A stretch of DNA of 26,398 bases. It comes from CAYLLD01 sp964425135 (GTDB lineage: Bacteria > Pseudomonadota > Alphaproteobacteria > Rhodobacterales > Rhodobacteraceae). The position numbers were made by a program, and so were the translations under genes. The stretch covers positions 1 to 26,398 of the forward strand of contig CAYRKW010000046.1 of the NCBI GenBank assembly GCA_964425135.1. Reading direction: 5' to 3'. The notes under the pieces were generated by a model. It saw only the letters and a list, made by a program, of their open reading frames with translations, did not search any database and was not told the origin of the DNA. Below, piece by piece: positions 23,401 through 26,398 of this stretch; the first letter of the stretch is position 1; every line of letters begins with the position of its first letter.

Positions 23401-24860
23401 CCGACAGCACTCCCGTCGCCCCATCGCCCACACCGCGCGGCGGCGACAAAATCCGCTGCGATGCCTGCCCGGTGATGTGCTACATCGCCGATGGGCGCAC
23501 CGGCGCTTGCGACCGCTATGCCAATGAAGGCGGTCAGATCATCCGCTGCGACCCGCTCGTCGTCCTCGATCGCGCCATCGATCAGGGCCGCGACATCACG
23601 CCCTTTCTTGGCTCCGACTGGGATGGCAATATCGTTAACACCCAGGACCGTTTCATCACCGCTATCGGTGCTGGCACCACCTACCCCGACTATAAACCTG
23701 CCCCCTTCATCGTCAGCCGCGAGATCGAAGGCGCGGATCTTGTGACCGTCGTCACCGAGGCAATCTTCTCCTATTGCGGCGTCAAAGTGAAAATCGACAC
23801 TGACCGCCACCTTGGCCCCGAGACTGCCACCATTCGCGCAGACGGTGAGCCTGTCGGCCATATGACCACCGCCGAATACGGCAGCCAGATGATGAGCCTT
23901 GGCGGCGTTCATCATCTCACCGGCGGCACAAAACCCGAAGGCCGCGCCACCTGCGATGCGCTGATGAACCTTTGCAACGGCGAGGCAGTCGAATTGACCG
24001 TCGATGGCGGCTCCACCGTGATCGTACAGGCAGGCCGCGCGCCGATTGTCGATGGCACGCGCGAAGCCCGCATGCGCGTCGGCTGTGGCTCTGCCACCAT
24101 CGGCATGTTCGCGACCCAATGGAAAGGCCTCGTCGATGAGGTCGTCGTGGTTGATGACCATATCACTGGCGTTGTCTCCGAACATCAGGCAGGCAAAGTG
24201 ATCAACTGGCCGCCAACGGGTATTAAGATCATCGGCCGCCGCTCCACCCCCGGGCGTTACTTCCAGGTCGCCGAGCCGGGCACCGGCTGGGGCGGCTCAA
24301 CCATCGAAGACCCGCTCGACATCCTCGGCCCATGGAACGCCAAGAAAGGCGCGCGCCCGGGCCTGACCCTCCTCATGGTTTCCACCACGGGCGAGCAATT
24401 TGGCTATTATATCCTGGACGACGACCTCACCCCGCAAAAAGCATCGCTGCCCGATGCCCTCAAGCCGTCCGTCGATCTAATCGCCGAAAACTGCGAACCG
24501 GCACTGTGCACAGTCCTCTTCATGGGCGGGGCCGGGGGCAGTCTGCGCGCGGGCGTCACCGAAAACCCCGTGCGCCTGACCCGCTCCGTACAATCTTGCG
24601 AGACGCATCTGACCATGGGCGGTGCGCCGACGTATGTATGGCCCGGTGGCGGCATCACTGCCATGGTCGACGTCACTCAAACCCCGAAAAACGCCTTCGG
24701 CTACGTTCCGACCCCGGCCTTGGTCGCACCCTTGGAATTCACCATGCGCCGCAGCGATTTCGAAGCTCTTGGCGGCCATATCAAAGACATCCGCACCATC
24801 GAGGACATACTTGAGGCAGGCGGCGAATACGGCGATGCCAGCGAGATCCTGCGATCATGA
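23397..24860 (+). CDS. 6-hydroxynicotinate reductase family protein
   Basis: The 487-residue protein resembles Hnr of Eubacterium barkeri nicotinate fermentation, which reduces 6-hydroxynicotinate to 1,4,5,6-tetrahydro-6-oxonicotinate using iron-sulfur clusters and a covalently bound flavin. An N-terminal ferredoxin-like cluster is plain: C21-x2-C24-x3-C28-x9-C38 (CDACPVMC...GACDRY), with C51 soon after. Twelve Cys in all (also 127, 186, 193, 230, 366, 371, 401) are enough for several clusters. The Gly-rich stretches AGAGTTYPDY and FMGGAGGSLRAG are candidate cofactor or substrate loops. The gene overlaps its neighbours by 4 bases on both sides, so it works with the hydroxylase upstream. Partial ring reduction after hydroxylation is the most likely step; the exact substrate is unproven. 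Confidence 0.85.
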   Translation: MTDSTPVAPSPTPRGGDKIRCDACPVMCYIADGRTGACDRYANEGGQIIRCDPLVVLDRAIDQGRDITPFLGSDWDGNIVNTQDRFITAIGAGTTYPDYKPAPFIVSREIEGADLVTVVTEAIFSYCGVKVKIDTDRHLGPETATIRADGEPVGHMTTAEYGSQMMSLGGVHHLTGGTKPEGRATCDALMNLCNGEAVELTVDGGSTVIVQAGRAPIVDGTREARMRVGCGSATIGMFATQWKGLVDEVVVVDDHITGVVSEHQAGKVINWPPTGIKIIGRRSTPGRYFQVAEPGTGWGGSTIEDPLDILGPWNAKKGARPGLTLLMVSTTGEQFGYYILDDDLTPQKASLPDALKPSVDLIAENCEPALCTVLFMGGAGGSLRAGVTENPVRLTRSVQSCETHLTMGGAPTYVWPGGGITAMVDVTQTPKNAFGYVPTPALVAPLEFTMRRSDFEALGGHIKDIRTIEDILEAGGEYGDASEILRS

Positions 24861-25672
24861 GCGCCCAAGCCTGCCTCCTGCCGGACGGTAAACGCCTGCA
24901 CCTCCATCACGGCCCTATCGACCTGATTATCGAAGCCTTCGGCCCCCCCGCCGAAGTAACCGCAGCCTATGCCCAAGCCACCACCCGCTTCGAAACCATC
25001 CTCACCGAACTCGCCGCAGAACTCCCCCGCCTGCGCGCGCCCAATGGCCCGGAGCCGCAAAGCCCGACCGCCAAACGCATGACCCGCGCCATTGTCCCGC
25101 ATGCAGAACAATTCGTCACTCCGATGGCCGCCGTCGCAGGCGCGGTCGCCGATGAAATCCTCGCGGCCTTGACGCAAAACCGCAAATTAACCCGTGCCTA
25201 TGTCAACAACGGCGGCGACAGCGCGCTCCACATCGGCCCAAACGCAACCCTCACCGTCGCCGGACCGCAAGGCACACGCATAACGCTTCATCACACCAGC
25301 CCCGTGCGCGGCATCGCAACCTCCGGCTGGGGCGGGCGCAGCCTCTCGCGCGGCATCGCCGACGCCGTCACTGTCCTCGCCCCAACCGCCGCCGCCGCCG
25401 ATGTCGCTGCAACCCTCATCGCCAATGCCGTTAATATCAACCACCCATGCATCCAGCGCCAACCTGCCAACACTCTCGACCCCGACAATGATCTGGGTCC
25501 GCGCCTGATCACCACCGACGTCCCCCCGCTCACATCCGCCCAGATCACCACCGCACTCCAGAACGGCCTGCAAACCGCCACCGCCATGCAAACCCAAGGC
25601 CTGATCCATCAGGCTCATCTCAGCCTGCAATCGCACGCGCTTACAACATCACAAGAGACCCAACATGCCTGA
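24857..25672 (+). CDS. UPF0280 family protein (ApbE-like fold)
   Basis: The 271-residue protein carries the C-terminal signature of the ApbE superfamily: YVNNGGDSALHIG (115-127), GIATSGWGGRSLS (152-164), GIADAVTVLAP and ADVAATLIANAV. The ordinary ApbE proteins transfer FMN from FAD onto Thr/Ser of target proteins. UPF0280 members have no established reaction. No lipoprotein signal is present, so it should act in the cytoplasm, unlike many ApbE proteins. It lies immediately after the reductase gene (4-base overlap), whose E. barkeri counterpart has covalently bound flavin. A role as its flavinyltransferase is therefore a reasonable inference, not something the sequence proves. Confidence 0.85.
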   Translation: MSAQACLLPDGKRLHLHHGPIDLIIEAFGPPAEVTAAYAQATTRFETILTELAAELPRLRAPNGPEPQSPTAKRMTRAIVPHAEQFVTPMAAVAGAVADEILAALTQNRKLTRAYVNNGGDSALHIGPNATLTVAGPQGTRITLHHTSPVRGIATSGWGGRSLSRGIADAVTVLAPTAAAADVAATLIANAVNINHPCIQRQPANTLDPDNDLGPRLITTDVPPLTSAQITTALQNGLQTATAMQTQGLIHQAHLSLQSHALTTSQETQHA

Positions 25673-26246
25673 CTTCCCCATCCGTAAAACCCAACTCCTC
25701 GTCGAAGACATCACCCATGACGGCGGCGCGCCACTGCAAGAACCGACCCGCCGCGCAGCCATGCTGGCGCTCGTTAAAAACCCCTTCGCCGGCATCTGGG
25801 AGCCGCACCTCGAACAGGCCATGGATGACCTCAAACCGCTGGGCCAGATGATGAGCGAACAGCTCATCGACGCCATGGGTGGCGCAGGCAAAGTTGAAGC
25901 CTACGGCAAAGGTGCCATCGTCGGCGCAAACGGCGAGATCGAACACGGCGCGCTCTGGCACGTACCGGGCGGCTACGCCATGCGCGGCCTGGTGTCGCCA
26001 TCCAAAGCCATCGTCCCTTCGGCCATGAAAACCGGCCCCATGGGCGCGCGCATCGACATTCCGCTGGGCCATGTCAACGCCGCCTATGTGCGCAGTCACT
26101 TCGACGCCATCGAAGTCGGCTTCCCCGACGGACCCCACGCCGACGAGATATGCTTCATCCTCGCCATGGCCCGCGGCGGCCGCCCGCACGCCCGCATGGG
26201 AGGCCTTGAAATCGATCAGGTCAAAGGCGAAGATGGCCTGCGCTAA
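25665..26246 (+). CDS. Amino acid synthesis (AA_synth, PF06684) family protein
   Basis: The 193-residue soluble protein matches the AA_synth family in length and pattern: IRKTQLLVEDITHDGG at the start, NPFAGIWEP, KVEAYGKGAIVGANGEIEHGALWH, GHVNAAYVRSHFDAIE, and DEICFILAMARGGRPHAR at the end. Despite the family name, no reaction is established. Its start lies 8 bases inside the UPF0280 gene, so it is tightly coupled to the catabolic operon. The operon shows no classical ring-opening amidohydrolase in the window, so this protein is one candidate for a hydrolytic or accessory step. That is inferred from position only. Confidence 0.85.
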   Translation: MPDFPIRKTQLLVEDITHDGGAPLQEPTRRAAMLALVKNPFAGIWEPHLEQAMDDLKPLGQMMSEQLIDAMGGAGKVEAYGKGAIVGANGEIEHGALWHVPGGYAMRGLVSPSKAIVPSAMKTGPMGARIDIPLGHVNAAYVRSHFDAIEVGFPDGPHADEICFILAMARGGRPHARMGGLEIDQVKGEDGLR

Positions 26247-26398
26247 ATAGCCATTTTCTTTGGTTCAGAAATATCCCGCTCCGCGCGCAAGCGGACACAT
26301 AAAATAATGTCGCGCCGACGGCGCGACACCGCTAGATGTGGAACCTCAATAGGTTGTTCCGATCCAAGCCTAACCGGGTGATTGGTGGTTTTGATTTT
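26247..26398. other. End-of-operon region with 3' motif and hairpin
   Basis: No gene is seen. A motif TTTGGTTCAGAAATATCCCG (about 26259-26278) follows the last stop codon. A perfect 9-bp hairpin TGTCGCGCC / GGCGCGACA with a 3-nt loop lies at 26308-26328. On the plus strand it has no U-tract; on the minus strand it is followed by TTATTTTATG, so it may also terminate a leftward gene beyond the window. A second, bulged stem GGAACCT / AGGTTgTTCC follows near 26340-26361. Confidence 0.5.
26308..26328. terminator. Perfect hairpin after the catabolic operon
   Basis: A 9-bp stem with a GAC loop lies 62 bases downstream of the final stop codon. U-rich sequence is present only on the minus-strand side, so its use as a terminator for the plus-strand operon would need Rho or would serve mainly a convergent transcript. 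Confidence 0.45.

Overview
The window is GC-rich chromosomal DNA of an alphaproteobacterium, most likely a Rhodobacterales (Roseobacter-group) member. This rests on the kinds of proteins seen: a VPLPA-CTERM secreted protein, a 41-residue zinc-free L36, a DinB with an N-terminal CxxC/CxxC knuckle, a DUF502 protein and the style of the gene ends. The assignment is an inference from protein families, not from a marker-gene comparison. I saw no insertion sequence, CRISPR array, rRNA or prophage. Most genes are intact housekeeping or accessory metabolic genes.

Layout. 98-2098 (+) is a class A penicillin-binding protein. It converges on a minus-strand pair (4638 down to 2180) of an ECF-type sigma factor and a membrane-anchored VWA protein of the YfbK type. 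A divergent plus-strand group (4719-6935) holds a small DUF6958-like protein, a secreted pseudo-caspase with two peptidoglycan-binding domains, and a DUF1801 protein. On the minus strand follow ribosomal protein L36 (rpmJ) and tRNA-Val(GAC). A plus-strand N-formylglutamate amidohydrolase comes next, then a strong candidate small RNA gene (about 8439-8521, minus) and the minus-strand pyrF-dinB pair. The plus strand then carries dxs, a VPLPA-CTERM protein, psuK-psuG (pseudouridine salvage), a DUF502 membrane protein and a LysE/ArgO-type exporter.

A minus-strand operon (19698 down to 16813) encodes an iron-type alcohol dehydrogenase and the two subunits of a class III polyhydroxyalkanoate synthase (PhaE, PhaC).

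The most interesting region is the final plus-strand operon (19853-26246). Five genes are joined by four successive overlaps: a molybdenum-hydroxylase FAD subunit, a fused [2Fe-2S]/molybdopterin subunit, a homologue of 6-hydroxynicotinate reductase, a UPF0280 (ApbE-like) protein and an AA_synth (PF06684) protein. Together they look like a module that hydroxylates and then partly reduces an N-heteroaromatic ring. The ApbE-like member is a candidate flavinyltransferase for the reductase. The substrate, the ring-opening step and the regulator cannot be read from this window.
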